DNA of 64,000 nt. Source: CADCTB01 sp035494015. GTDB taxonomy: Bacteria > Actinomycetota > Acidimicrobiia > Acidimicrobiales > AC-14. The translations under genes were made by a program, and so were the position numbers. Positions within the stretch are counted from its first letter, which is position 1. Every line of letters starts with the position of its first letter. The stretch lies in the NCBI GenBank assembly GCA_035494015.1, contig DATJHJ010000059.1, positions 1-64,000 of the forward strand, read 5' to 3'. Under the pieces are notes generated by a model, which saw only the letters and a list, made by a program, of their open reading frames with translations, did not search any database and was not told where the DNA came from. Below, in pieces: positions 7,048 through 15,349 of the stretch.

Positions 7048-7686
7048 ATGGAAGAGGTTTCTCTCGTCGCGGACGTCGGTCGGGTCAAGGGGAGCGCAGA
7101 GGCACGCCGCCTGCGCGCCGCCGGAAGGGTGCCCGCCGTGCTGTACGGGCACGGGATCGAACCCCTCACCCTGACGGTCAACAGCCGGCAGCTGCGGGCC
7201 GCCCTGACGTCCGAGTCGGGCCTGAACGCCCTCATCTCGCTGGACGTCGACGGCACCCGCCACCTGGCCATGGCCCGCCAGCTCCAGCGCCACCCGGTCC
7301 GGCGCAGCATCGACCACGTCGACTTCGTGATCGTGCGGCGCGACGAGGTGGTGTCGGTCGAGGTCCCGATCCACCTGGTCGGCGAGGCCGAGGCCGTGGA
7401 CCGGGCCGACGGGCTGGTGGAGCAGCAGCTGTTCAGCCTGGTGGTGCAGGCCACCCCGGGGAACATCCCCAACGCCATCGAGGTCGACATCTCCGGCCTG
7501 TCCATCGGTGAGGCCATCCGGGTCGGCGATCTCACCCTGCCCCCCGGCGCCACCACGGACGTGGACCCGGACGACACCGTCGTCGCCGGTCAGGGCTCCA
7601 CGACCGCGGCGGAGGTCGAGGAGGAGGCCGAGGAGGCCGCCGCCGAGGAGCCGGGCGAGGGCGACGGCGGGGCCGGAGAAGGCTAG
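7048..7686 (+). CDS. rplY: 50S ribosomal protein L25 (Ctc/TL5 form)
   Basis: Two-domain, 212-residue L25 of the general stress (Ctc) type that binds 5S rRNA. The N-terminal beta-barrel carries GSAEARRLRAAGRVPAVLYG and the HHVDF-like HVDFVIV; the C-terminal TL5 domain carries VPIHLVGEAEAV and IEVDISGLSIGEAI. The tail is strongly acidic (runs of Glu and Ala), usual in actinobacteria. Overlapping reading frames extend far upstream, but homology begins at ATG 7048, which also fits the nearby promoter. pth follows at once, the usual arrangement for ribosome-related functions. Confidence 0.95.
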   Translation: MEEVSLVADVGRVKGSAEARRLRAAGRVPAVLYGHGIEPLTLTVNSRQLRAALTSESGLNALISLDVDGTRHLAMARQLQRHPVRRSIDHVDFVIVRRDEVVSVEVPIHLVGEAEAVDRADGLVEQQLFSLVVQATPGNIPNAIEVDISGLSIGEAIRVGDLTLPPGATTDVDPDDTVVAGQGSTTAAEVEEEAEEAAAEEPGEGDGGAGEG

Positions 7687-7690
7687 GCCG

Positions 7691-8284
7691 CTGCAGCGCG
7701 AACGGACGGGCGAGTCCGCCCATCTCCTGGTCGTCGGGCTCGGCAATCCCGGCGACGAGTACGAGGGCACTCGTCACAACCTGGGGGCGGACGTGGTCGG
7801 TGTGCTCGCCGCCCGCCACGAGGCGCCCCTGCGCCGGGGCAAGGAGCGGGCCCTGGTGGCCGAGGCCCGGCTCGACGGCAAGCTGCTGGCCCTGGCCTTC
7901 CCCCAGACCTTCGTCAACCTGTCGGGCGAGTCGGTGGCCCGCCTGGTCCGCCGCTACGGGGTCGAGAACGACCTCAGCCGGGTCGTCGTCGTCCACGACG
8001 AGCTCGACCTCCCGCCCGGGCGGGTCAAGATCAAGGAGGGCGGGGGTACGGCCGGGCACAACGGGCTGGAGTCGATCCGGGCCCACCTCCACTCGGGCGC
8101 CTTCCTGCGGGTGCGGATCGGCATCGGCAAGCCCCCGGGCCGCCAGGCCGGTGCCGACTACGTGCTCAAGCCCATCCGCAAGGCCGAGCAGGTGGAGCTG
8201 GACGTGGCCGTGGTCGAGGCCGCCGAAGCGGTGGAGACGATCTTCACCGACGGCGTGGCCGTGGCCATGAACCGCTTCAATTAG
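7691..8284 (+). CDS. pth: Peptidyl-tRNA hydrolase Pth
   Basis: Recycles peptidyl-tRNAs released from stalled ribosomes. Motifs: VVGLGNPGDEYEGTRHNLG (catalytic His in TRHN), FPQTFVNLSGES, VVHDELDLPPGR and KEGGGTAGHNGLES. About 197 residues. No ATG, GTG or TTG occurs in frame between the rplY stop and the GLGNPG motif. The first plausible initiator is CTG 7691, with GGAGAAGG (7675-7682) 8 nt upstream inside the 3' end of rplY. A more distant ATG (7508) would add a nonsensical Arg/Pro-rich extension read in a shadow frame of rplY. I therefore take CTG 7691, by inference. Confidence 0.93.
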   Translation: MQRERTGESAHLLVVGLGNPGDEYEGTRHNLGADVVGVLAARHEAPLRRGKERALVAEARLDGKLLALAFPQTFVNLSGESVARLVRRYGVENDLSRVVVVHDELDLPPGRVKIKEGGGTAGHNGLESIRAHLHSGAFLRVRIGIGKPPGRQAGADYVLKPIRKAEQVELDVAVVEAAEAVETIFTDGVAVAMNRFN

Positions 8285-8285
8285 C

Positions 8286-8314
8286 TTGACCTGGCCCCCG
8301 GGGCCACCTTTTAT
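8286..8314 (+). promoter_or_regulatory. Promoter of the Cys-rich small protein
   Basis: -35 TTGACC (8286-8291), exactly 17 nt, -10 TTTTAT (8309-8314), then 9 nt to ATG 8324. The spacer TGGCCCCCGGGGCCA is itself a near-perfect palindrome and may also terminate pth transcription, since it is followed by TTTT. Confidence 0.6.
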
Positions 8315-8323
8315 CGTCGACCC

Positions 8324-8518
8324 ATGACGATGACCGACACCGACACCTGCAGCTGCGGCTGTGCCACCAACACCGACGTCCTGGCCGGCAACGCCTCCTG
8401 CGGCTGCGGCGGCGACGGCTGCGGCGAGGCCCGCCCCAAGAGCCGTGACGAGGAGATCGCCGACCTGTTGACCCTGCGCCAGGCCGTCGACAAGCGTCTG
8501 ACCGAGCTGAGCGGCTGA
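8324..8518 (+). CDS. Small Cys-rich protein, putative metal binding
   Basis: 64 residues. The N-terminal half has seven cysteines in CSCGC, SCGCGGDGCG clusters; the C-terminal half is a charged helix (SRDEEIADLLTLRQAVDKRLTELSG). Seven closely spaced Cys with Gly suggest Zn, Cu or Fe-S binding, but no named family is recognised. Own consensus-like promoter and leaderless start at ATG 8324. It lies between pth and mfd, on the same strand. It is not obviously secreted. Function unknown; metallothionein-like buffering is only a guess. Confidence 0.6.
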   Translation: MTMTDTDTCSCGCATNTDVLAGNASCGCGGDGCGEARPKSRDEEIADLLTLRQAVDKRLTELSG

Positions 8519-8561
8519 CAGTTCCCCGGGGGTGCCGGGCGGCCGGCCCACCTGCCGCCGG

Positions 8562-8567
8562 TACCCT
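8562..8567 (+). promoter_or_regulatory. Leaderless -10 box (TACCCT) of mfd
   Basis: TACCCT is 7 nt before ATC 8575, where family homology appears to begin. This is the same spacing seen before ATG or GTG at other leaderless genes here. Confidence 0.45.
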
Positions 8568-8574
8568 CGGGCGT

Positions 8575-11500
8575 ATCGCCCTCCGAGACCTCCCTCCCCT
8601 CCTGCGCCGCCACCCGGCCCTGGCCGGGCTGGCCGGCGCGTCCTCGGCCGTGCTCGCCGTGCCCGATCCGGCCCGGGCCTTCACCATCGCCGGGCTGGCC
8701 ACCCTGACCGAGCGCCACCCCGTGGTGGTCGCCGTACCCACCACCACAGACGCCGAGCGGCTGGCCCACGACCTGCGGGCCTTCCTGGGCGACGGCGAGG
8801 TCGACCTGTTCCCGGCCTGGGAGACGCTGCCCTTCGAGCGGGTCAGCCCCAGCGTGGAGGCCATGGGCCGCCGGCTGCGGACCATGTGGCGGCTCCAGGA
8901 CCCGACCCGGATGCCCAAGGTCCTGGTCGCCCCGGTCCGCTCGCTGGTCCAGCGCCTCGGCCCGCACGTGGAAGACGTCGAGCCGGTGGTGGTCCGGGCC
9001 GGCGACCAGGTCGACCCGATGGACCTCGTCGAGCGACTCGTCGTCGCCGGCTACCGGCGGGAGACCCAGGTCGAGCACCGGGGCGAGGTGGCCCGCCGGG
9101 GGTCGATCGTGGACGTGTTCCCCTCGACCGCCGACGCGCCCGTCCGGATCGACCTGTGGGGCGACGAGGTCGACCGGTTGACCAGCTTCTCGGTGAGCGA
9201 CCAGCGCTCGACCACCGACGTCGAGTGCGCCGAGATCTTCGGTTGCCGCGAGCTCCTGCCCACCGAGGACGTGCGCCGGCGGGCGGCGAGCCTGGTCCGG
9301 TCCGAGCCCTGGGGCCGCGAGCAGTGGGAGCGGCTGTCGGAGGGGGCGACCTTCGACGGCATGGAGTCGTGGCTGCCGTGGCTGACCGAGCGCGAGCACG
9401 TCCTGTTCGACCTCATCCCCCGAGACGCCCTGGTCCTGCTGGTCGAGCCCCGCCGGATGCGGGACCGGGCCAAGGATCTGCTGGAAGAGGAGGCGGCCCT
9501 GGCCGCCAGCCTGGCCGTCACCTGGGGGACGGGGGCGGCGGACCGGCGGTCGGCGGAGAGCCGCCATGAGGTTCAGTGGCCGCGCCTGCACCTCCCCTTC
9601 GACCGGCTGCTGTCCCACACCGGGGCGTCGGCGTGGACGATCATCCCGGTGGCCGAGGGCCCCGACACCACCGCCATCGAGGCCCGGGGCTGGGACCCCG
9701 TCTTCGGCGACGGCGCCCGGCTGACCGCCCAGGTCCGCCACCTGCTCGAACGAGGGTTCCAGGTGGTCGTGGCCGCCGACGGCGCCGGCTCCGCCGCCCG
9801 CCTGGCCGAGATGTTCCGGGACCACGGCGTGTCGCTGACCATCGGCCGCGAGATCATCGTGCAGCCGCTGGAGCGGGGGTTCGTCCTGCCCGACATCGAG
9901 CTGGCCGTGTTGACGGAGAGCGACGTCACCGGCCGCCGGCGGGCCCACCGCCGCCCCCGCCCCCGGCGCAGCGACGCCGCCGGCTTCTTCGACGACCTCA
10001 ACCCCGGCGACTACGTGGTCCACCACCAGCACGGGGTGGCCCGCTACGGCGGCATGGTCAAGCGGGCCATCGGGGGGGCCGAACGGGACTACCTGCTGCT
10101 CGAGTACCGGGGCGGCGACAAGCTGTACGTGCCGTCCGACCAGATCGACGCCGTCCGCCACTACACCGGCGGGGACACCCCCAGCCTGTCCCGGCTCGGC
10201 GGGTCGGAGTGGCAGCGGACCCGGTCCAAGGTGCGCAGCGCGGTACGGGAGATCGCCGAGGAGCTCGTCGCCCTCTACCGCACGCGCGTCGCCAGCCCGG
10301 GCCACGCCTTTCCGCCGGACACCCCCTGGCAACAGGAGTTGGAGGAGGCGTTCCCGTACCAGGAGACGCCCGACCAGCTCAAGGCCATCGCCGACGTGAA
10401 GGCCGACATGGAGGCGCCCATCCCCATGGACCGCCTGGTGTGCGGCGACGTGGGGTTCGGCAAGACCGAGGTGGCGCTGCGGGCCACGTTCAAGGCGGTG
10501 CAGGACGGGATGCAGGTCGCCGTCCTCGTCCCCACCACGCTGCTGGCCCAGCAGCACTTCGGCACCTTCTCCGAACGGTTCGCCGGCTACCCGGTCCGGG
10601 TCGAGGTCCTCTCCCGGTTCCTCACCCCGGCCCAGGCCAACAAGGTGGCCGACGGGGTGACCGACGGCTCCGTCGACGTCGTCATTGGCACCCACCGGCT
10701 CCTCTCCGGCGACGTGAAGTTCAAGAACCTCGGCCTGCTCGTGGTCGACGAGGAGCAGCGCTTCGGCGTGACCCACAAGGAGTCGATCAAGAAGCTGCGG
10801 GCCGACGTGGACGTGCTCACCCTCACGGCCACGCCCATCCCCCGCACCCTGGAGATGAGCCTCACCGGCATCCGGGACCTGACCATCCTCAACACCGCCC
10901 CTGCCGAGCGCCAGCCCATCCTCACCTACGTCGGCCCCTACGACGACCGGGCCGTGGGCGAGGCCCTCCGCCGCGAGCTGCTGCGGGAGGGCCAGGTGTT
11001 CTTCGTGCACAACCGGGTCCAGTCCATCGAGCGGGTGGCCGCCGACCTCAAGGACATGGTGCCGGAAGCGCGGATCGCCATCGCCCACGGGCAGATGGAC
11101 GAGGGCCTGCTCGAGCGGGTGGTCCTCGACTTCTGGGAGGGCGAGTACGACGTGCTCGTCTGCACGACCATCATCGAATCGGGGATCGACATGCCCACGG
11201 TCAACACCCTGGTCGTCGACCGGGCCGACCTCATGGGCCTGGGCCAGCTCCACCAGCTGCGGGGCCGGGTGGGCCGCGCCGGCCAGCGGGCCTACGCCTA
11301 CCTGTTCTTCCCCCCCGAGCGGGAGCTGACCGAGCAGGCCTACGAGCGGCTGAAGACCATCGGCGAGCACACCGAGCTCGGCTCGGGGTTCAAGATCGCC
11401 ATGCGCGACCTGGAGATCCGGGGGGCCGGCAACCTGCTGGGCGCCAACCAGTCCGGCCACATCGCCGCCGTCGGCTACGACCTGTATGTCCAGATGGTGA

Positions 11501-11982
11501 GCGAGGCCGTGGCCGAACTGAAGGGCGAGCCGGTCCGGGAGCCGGCCGAGGTCAAGTTGGACCTGCCGGTCGACGCCAACCTGCCGCCGGAGTTCGTGCC
11601 CGGCGGGGAGCAGCGGCTGGAGGCCTACCGCCGCCTGGCCGCGGTGACCACCCAGGCCGAGGTCGACGACGTCGCCGCCGAGTGGCTCGACCGCTACGGC
11701 CCGCTCCCGCCGCCGGCCGAGGCCCTGATCCGCGTGGCCCGGCTGCGGGCCGAGTGCGTGCGGACGGGGATCCGCGAGGTCACCGTCGCCCGCAACGTGA
11801 TCCGGCTGTCCCCGGTCGCCCTCAAGCTGAGCGAGCAGATCCGCCTCAGGCGGCTGTCCCGGGACGCGGTCTACAAGGAGGACATCGGCCAGCTGGTCGT
11901 CCCGGTCATGCGCAACGCCGACCCGCTCGCCGCCGTCCTGACCCTGCTCGAACACCTCCTGCCCGCCGACCCCGCGGGTTGA
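8575..11982 (+). CDS. mfd: Transcription-repair coupling factor Mfd
   Basis: Superfamily 2 translocase that removes stalled RNA polymerase from lesions and recruits UvrA. In order: UvrB-like N-terminal domain (FPAWETLPFERVSPS); RNA-polymerase interaction domain (FFDDLNPGDYVVHHQHGVARYGG); RecG-like motor with Walker A GDVGFGKTEVAL, VVDEEQRFG and LTATPIPRTLEMSL; QxxGRxGR motif LRGRVGRAGQ; C-terminal UvrA-binding domain. The first ordinary start is GTG 8650, but the frame upstream reads ALRDLPPLLRRHPALAGLAG, the usual N-terminus. The only codon at the expected Met position is ATC 8575, so I place the start there by inference (1135 aa). Confidence 0.95.
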   Translation: MALRDLPPLLRRHPALAGLAGASSAVLAVPDPARAFTIAGLATLTERHPVVVAVPTTTDAERLAHDLRAFLGDGEVDLFPAWETLPFERVSPSVEAMGRRLRTMWRLQDPTRMPKVLVAPVRSLVQRLGPHVEDVEPVVVRAGDQVDPMDLVERLVVAGYRRETQVEHRGEVARRGSIVDVFPSTADAPVRIDLWGDEVDRLTSFSVSDQRSTTDVECAEIFGCRELLPTEDVRRRAASLVRSEPWGREQWERLSEGATFDGMESWLPWLTEREHVLFDLIPRDALVLLVEPRRMRDRAKDLLEEEAALAASLAVTWGTGAADRRSAESRHEVQWPRLHLPFDRLLSHTGASAWTIIPVAEGPDTTAIEARGWDPVFGDGARLTAQVRHLLERGFQVVVAADGAGSAARLAEMFRDHGVSLTIGREIIVQPLERGFVLPDIELAVLTESDVTGRRRAHRRPRPRRSDAAGFFDDLNPGDYVVHHQHGVARYGGMVKRAIGGAERDYLLLEYRGGDKLYVPSDQIDAVRHYTGGDTPSLSRLGGSEWQRTRSKVRSAVREIAEELVALYRTRVASPGHAFPPDTPWQQELEEAFPYQETPDQLKAIADVKADMEAPIPMDRLVCGDVGFGKTEVALRATFKAVQDGMQVAVLVPTTLLAQQHFGTFSERFAGYPVRVEVLSRFLTPAQANKVADGVTDGSVDVVIGTHRLLSGDVKFKNLGLLVVDEEQRFGVTHKESIKKLRADVDVLTLTATPIPRTLEMSLTGIRDLTILNTAPAERQPILTYVGPYDDRAVGEALRRELLREGQVFFVHNRVQSIERVAADLKDMVPEARIAIAHGQMDEGLLERVVLDFWEGEYDVLVCTTIIESGIDMPTVNTLVVDRADLMGLGQLHQLRGRVGRAGQRAYAYLFFPPERELTEQAYERLKTIGEHTELGSGFKIAMRDLEIRGAGNLLGANQSGHIAAVGYDLYVQMVSEAVAELKGEPVREPAEVKLDLPVDANLPPEFVPGGEQRLEAYRRLAAVTTQAEVDDVAAEWLDRYGPLPPPAEALIRVARLRAECVRTGIREVTVARNVIRLSPVALKLSEQIRLRRLSRDAVYKEDIGQLVVPVMRNADPLAAVLTLLEHLLPADPAG

Positions 11983-11987
11983 GCCGG

Positions 11988-11993
11988 TACCAT
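11988..11993 (+). promoter_or_regulatory. -10 box (TACCAT) of the PpiC-type lipoprotein gene
   Basis: TACCAT is 9 nt before GTG 12003, immediately after the mfd stop, consistent with a separate leaderless transcript. Confidence 0.4.
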
Positions 11994-12002
11994 CGATTGA
12001 TC

Positions 12003-13055
12003 GTGAGACGTCTTGCTTCTTTTGCCGCGCTCGCCGTCGCCCTCGCCGTGGGCGCCACCGCGTGCGGAACCGTTTCCCCGTACGCGGCCCGGGTCGACAA
12101 CCAGTCCATCAGCCAGGACGACCTGGAGACCGAGCTGCGGGCCATTGCCGCCAACGGTCCCTATCTGAAGCTGGTGGAGTCCCGCCAGCCGGTCACCGGG
12201 ACCGGGGCGGGCACCTTCGACGCCGCCTTCACCGCCCTGGCCCTGACCCGGCAGATCTACTACCAGATGGTCGGCACCGAGCTGGCCAAGCGCAAGCTCA
12301 CCGTCGGCCCCGGCGACCTGGCCGCCGCCCGGGTCACGGTGATCCAGCAGATCCAGGGCGAGGACGTGTTCAAGGACTTCCCGAAGTCGTACCAGGACGA
12401 GCTCATCCGCCGCCAGGCCCAGCTCGACCTGCTGACCCTGTCGCTCAACGGGGTCGTCGGTTCGGTGGACGACGCGTCCAAGGCCTACTACGACGCCCAC
12501 AAGGACGACTTCGCCGTCGCCTGCGTGAGCCACATCCTCGTGGGCGACCAGGCCACGGCCAACGACATCAAGGCCCGGCTCGACCGGGGCGAGGACTTCG
12601 CCGCCATCGCCAAGGCCCAGAGCATCGACACCCAGAGCGCGCAGCAGGGAGGCTCCCTCGGGTGTGACATCAGCCAGGCCACCGGGTTCGTCCCCGAGTT
12701 CCTCCTCGCCGTGTTCAACCAGCCCGTCGGCGCCGTCGGCAGCCCCGTGCAAACCCAGTTCGGGTGGCACATCATCAAGGTCACGTCGCGTGACGTGCCG
12801 GCCTACGACAAGGTCAAGGACCAGGCCCGGCAGAAGCTGGCCCAGAGCGGGCAGGAGAAGCTCCTGACCTGGCTGCAGGACGCGGTCGCCAAGGCCAAGA
12901 TCGAGGTCAACCCCAAGTACGGCACCTTCAACAAGGAGGGGTCGGCGCCGGGTGTCGTCCCGCCGGCCCGGCCCGCCGACTCGACCACCGTCCCGGGCAA
13001 CATCGTCAGCCCGGCCCCGATCCCCGCCCCCGCCGGCGGGATCAACCCGCCGTAG
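12003..13055 (+). CDS. Parvulin-type peptidyl-prolyl isomerase lipoprotein
   Basis: Exported foldase of the PrsA/SurA class, 350 residues. The N-terminus RRLASFAALAVALAVGATACG is a lipoprotein signal with a Cys lipobox (GATAC). A SurA-N-like helical region follows (RQIYYQMVGTELAKRKLTV). The parvulin domain starts at CVSHILVGD and shows GEDFAAIAKAQS, GGSLG and VQTQFGWHIIKV. The C-terminus is Pro-rich and disordered. GTG 12003 gives a complete signal. Position between mfd and mazG matches the conserved cluster. It likely assists folding of secreted or wall proteins on the outer face of the membrane. Confidence 0.9.
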   Translation: MRRLASFAALAVALAVGATACGTVSPYAARVDNQSISQDDLETELRAIAANGPYLKLVESRQPVTGTGAGTFDAAFTALALTRQIYYQMVGTELAKRKLTVGPGDLAAARVTVIQQIQGEDVFKDFPKSYQDELIRRQAQLDLLTLSLNGVVGSVDDASKAYYDAHKDDFAVACVSHILVGDQATANDIKARLDRGEDFAAIAKAQSIDTQSAQQGGSLGCDISQATGFVPEFLLAVFNQPVGAVGSPVQTQFGWHIIKVTSRDVPAYDKVKDQARQKLAQSGQEKLLTWLQDAVAKAKIEVNPKYGTFNKEGSAPGVVPPARPADSTTVPGNIVSPAPIPAPAGGINPP

Positions 13056-13062
13056 CCCGGCC

Positions 13063-14397
13063 GTGCCGCCGACCGTGGTGGTCGTCGGGCTCGGCCCCGC
13101 CGGCCCGGACCTGCTGACCGCCGCGGCCGCCGCCGCCCTCGCCGAGGTACCCCACCACTTCGTCCGCACGACCCGGCACCCGTCGGCTGGGGCCGTGGCG
13201 GACGCGGTCTCGTTCGACCGGCTGTACGAGTCGGCCGTCACCCTCGACGACGTCTACGCCGGCATCGTCGACGCGCTGGCCGAGGCGGCGGCCGAGCACG
13301 GGTCGGTCGTGTATGCGGTGCCGGGCTCGCCGCTCGTCGCCGAGCGTACGGTGGAGTTGCTGCGGGCCGATCCTCGGATCCAGGTCCGGCTGGTGCCGTC
13401 GCTCTCGTTCCTCGACCTGGCCTGGGCCGCCCTGGGCGTGGACCCCGTGGCCGAGGGCGTGCGGGTGGTCGACGGGCGGCGCTTCGGGGTGGAGGCGGCC
13501 GGGGAACGGGGCCCGCTGCTGGTGGCACAGTGCGACTCCCGCCAGGTCCTGTCCGACATCAAGCTGTCGGCGGACGACCTGGGCCCGGTCACCGTGCTGC
13601 AGCGGCTCGGCCTCCCCGAGGAGTCGGTGACCACGGTCGACTGGGCCGACCTGGACAAGGCGGTCGAGCCCGACCACCTCACGTCGCTGTACCTGCCGGC
13701 CGGCGCCCCCCCCGTCGCCCGGGAGGTGGCCCGGTTCGACGAGCTGGTCCACACCCTGCGCGAGCGCTGCCCCTGGGACCGGGAGCAGACCCACGCCACC
13801 CTGACCCGCCACCTCCTGGAGGAGACCTACGAGGTGCTGGAGGCCATCGAGGCCCTCGACGTCGACGCCGGTGAGGGCTTCGAGCACCTGGAGGAGGAGC
13901 TGGGCGACCTGCTGTTCCAGGTCGTGTTCCACGCCACCCTGGCCGCCGAGGAGGGCCGGTTCACCCTGGCCGACGTGGCCCGCACCGTGCACGACAAGCT
14001 CGTCCACCGCCATCCCCACGTCTTCGCCGGCGTGGAGGCGGACACGCCGGCCCAGGTGGTGAGCAACTGGGAGCAGATCAAGCGGGCCGAGAAGGGCCGG
14101 GCCAGCCTGATGGACGGGATCGGCGAAGGCCTGCCGTCGCTGCTCTACGCCCACAAGGTCCAGCGCAAGGCGGCGTCCGTCGGCCTGTCACCGGCGGTCG
14201 ACGGGGACGGGCTGGGCGAGGAGCTGTTCAGGTTGGTCGACCGGTGCCGGCGGGCCGACATCGACCCCGAAGCCGCCCTGCGGGCCACCGCGGCCCGGTT
14301 CCGGGACCGCTTCGTGGCCGCCGAGTCGGTCGCCGCCGAGCGGGGGGTGCCGATCGCCGAGGTGTGGTCGGCGTTTGGTCAATCGGGGGCCGAATAG
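13063..14397 (+). CDS. mazG: YabN-type fusion: tetrapyrrole methylase domain plus MazG pyrophosphohydrolase
   Basis: 444 residues. The N-terminal ~220 residues look like a tetrapyrrole/corrin methylase domain (VVVVGLGPAGPDLLT, YAVPGSPLVAERTVELL, VPSLSFLDLAWAALG). The C-terminal half is a MazG NTP pyrophosphohydrolase: LRERCPWDREQTHATL, EETYEVLEAIE, EELGDLLFQVVFHA with the ExxE...ExxD metal ligands, then a second degenerate MazG repeat. This is the YabN architecture. Role: hydrolysis of non-canonical or signalling nucleotides; the methylase domain's substrate is unknown. GTG 13063 starts 7 nt after the preceding stop. Confidence 0.92.
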   Translation: MPPTVVVVGLGPAGPDLLTAAAAAALAEVPHHFVRTTRHPSAGAVADAVSFDRLYESAVTLDDVYAGIVDALAEAAAEHGSVVYAVPGSPLVAERTVELLRADPRIQVRLVPSLSFLDLAWAALGVDPVAEGVRVVDGRRFGVEAAGERGPLLVAQCDSRQVLSDIKLSADDLGPVTVLQRLGLPEESVTTVDWADLDKAVEPDHLTSLYLPAGAPPVAREVARFDELVHTLRERCPWDREQTHATLTRHLLEETYEVLEAIEALDVDAGEGFEHLEEELGDLLFQVVFHATLAAEEGRFTLADVARTVHDKLVHRHPHVFAGVEADTPAQVVSNWEQIKRAEKGRASLMDGIGEGLPSLLYAHKVQRKAASVGLSPAVDGDGLGEELFRLVDRCRRADIDPEAALRATAARFRDRFVAAESVAAERGVPIAEVWSAFGQSGAE

Positions 14398-14417
14398 GGC
14401 CGCGCATTGACCAAACG
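14372..14417. terminator. 12-bp inverted repeat between convergent genes
   Basis: CGTTTGGTCAAT (14372-14383) and ATTGACCAAACG (14406-14417) are exact complements around a 22-nt loop. The left arm lies in the last codons of mazG, the right arm 3 nt beyond the end of the opposite-strand nuclease gene. Placement suggests a bidirectional terminator, although no T-run follows. Confidence 0.55.
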
Positions 14418-14419
14418 AG

Positions 14420-15349
14420 TCAGTCGCCGTCCCGGTCGGGAAGCTGGCCGGGGCCGTCGCAGTCGTCCCGGAGGCGGCACCAGCGGCAGGTGCGGCCGGG
14501 GGTGATCGCCGCCGGCTCGGCCGCGTCGAGCAGGCGGACGATCTTGCGCACGCCGTCGACTGTCCGTCCGGCGGCGATCTCGAGGGTCGCCGGCGTCACG
14601 TCCTCGTGGTGGAAGGTGGCGGAGTCCAGGTAGTAGCTGGCCACGCGATAGGGCGGGACGCCGACCTTGAGGGTCTGCAGGAGGGCGTAGAAGCGCAGGT
14701 CGTCGAAGTGGTGCGGGTAGCTCCAGCCGGTCTTGAGGTCGAGGATCAGGACCCCGGACTCGCTCCCGCGGGCCTGGCCGAAGGCGAGGTCGGGCTTGCC
14801 TCGCAGGGTGATGCGGTCGGCGCAGAGCTTGACCAGGATCGGCGTGTCGGTCCGCGGCCGCCACTCCCGGCGGAGGGGCGGGAAGCACTCCAGGAACTGG
14901 ACGACGACGTCGTTGGCCGACGCCCGCAGCTCGGCCATCTCCAGCCGGGACGCCCCGGCCAGGTACGGCCCGAGGCTGGCGTCCTGCTCGTCGGCCAGGT
15001 AGGCGGCGATGGCCATGTCGACCAGGTCGAGGGGGTCCGGCTCCCCGTTGAGGGCGACCGACAGCCGCAGGGCCCGGTGGGCGACGGTCCCGTAGGCGTT
15101 GCGCGGCCCCCACGCGAACGAGTCCTTCTCGGCCCGGTAGTAGGCCTCGCACGTGTGGACGTTGCTCAGGTCGTGCTTGCTGATGCGCAGCAGCCGGCCC
15201 AGGCCCTCGGCCAGCGGCCCGAGCGCCTGCTCCATGCGGGCCCGCAGCCCGGCGGCGAGGGCGGGGTCGAAGGTGGGCCGCGGCTGCCCGAAGGCCAGGA
15301 GGTCGTCGACCACCCGCCGCTGGGCCGGGGCGAGATCGCCTTCGATCAG
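14420..15349 (-). CDS. RecB-like PD-(D/E)XK nuclease
   Basis: About 309 residues. N-terminal part LLRISKHDLSNVHTCEAYY resembles the SxxxxxxCP start of RecB/Cas4-like exonucleases. The core shows GTVAHRALRL (His motif), LRGKPDLAFG and ILDLKTGW (PD...D-x-K catalytic signature). The C-terminus has a Cys cluster CRWCRLRDDCDG, as in Fe-S RecB/AddB/Cas4 nucleases; only three Cys are close together, with an earlier HTCEAYY Cys as possible fourth ligand. CTG 15349 overlaps the upstream gene's TGA (CTGA); the first standard start is GTG 15313. It probably acts in DNA repair or recombination. Confidence 0.8.
   Translation of the reverse strand: MIEGDLAPAQRRVVDDLLAFGQPRPTFDPALAAGLRARMEQALGPLAEGLGRLLRISKHDLSNVHTCEAYYRAEKDSFAWGPRNAYGTVAHRALRLSVALNGEPDPLDLVDMAIAAYLADEQDASLGPYLAGASRLEMAELRASANDVVVQFLECFPPLRREWRPRTDTPILVKLCADRITLRGKPDLAFGQARGSESGVLILDLKTGWSYPHHFDDLRFYALLQTLKVGVPPYRVASYYLDSATFHHEDVTPATLEIAAGRTVDGVRKIVRLLDAAEPAAITPGRTCRWCRLRDDCDGPGQLPDRDGD

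Noticed and set aside
8311..11955. A 1214-codon reading frame antisense to mfd
   Set aside because: A GC-skew artefact: the antisense of a high-GC gene stays open. Its composition is His/Gly/Asp/Pro-rich without domains, and mfd on the other strand has complete motifs.
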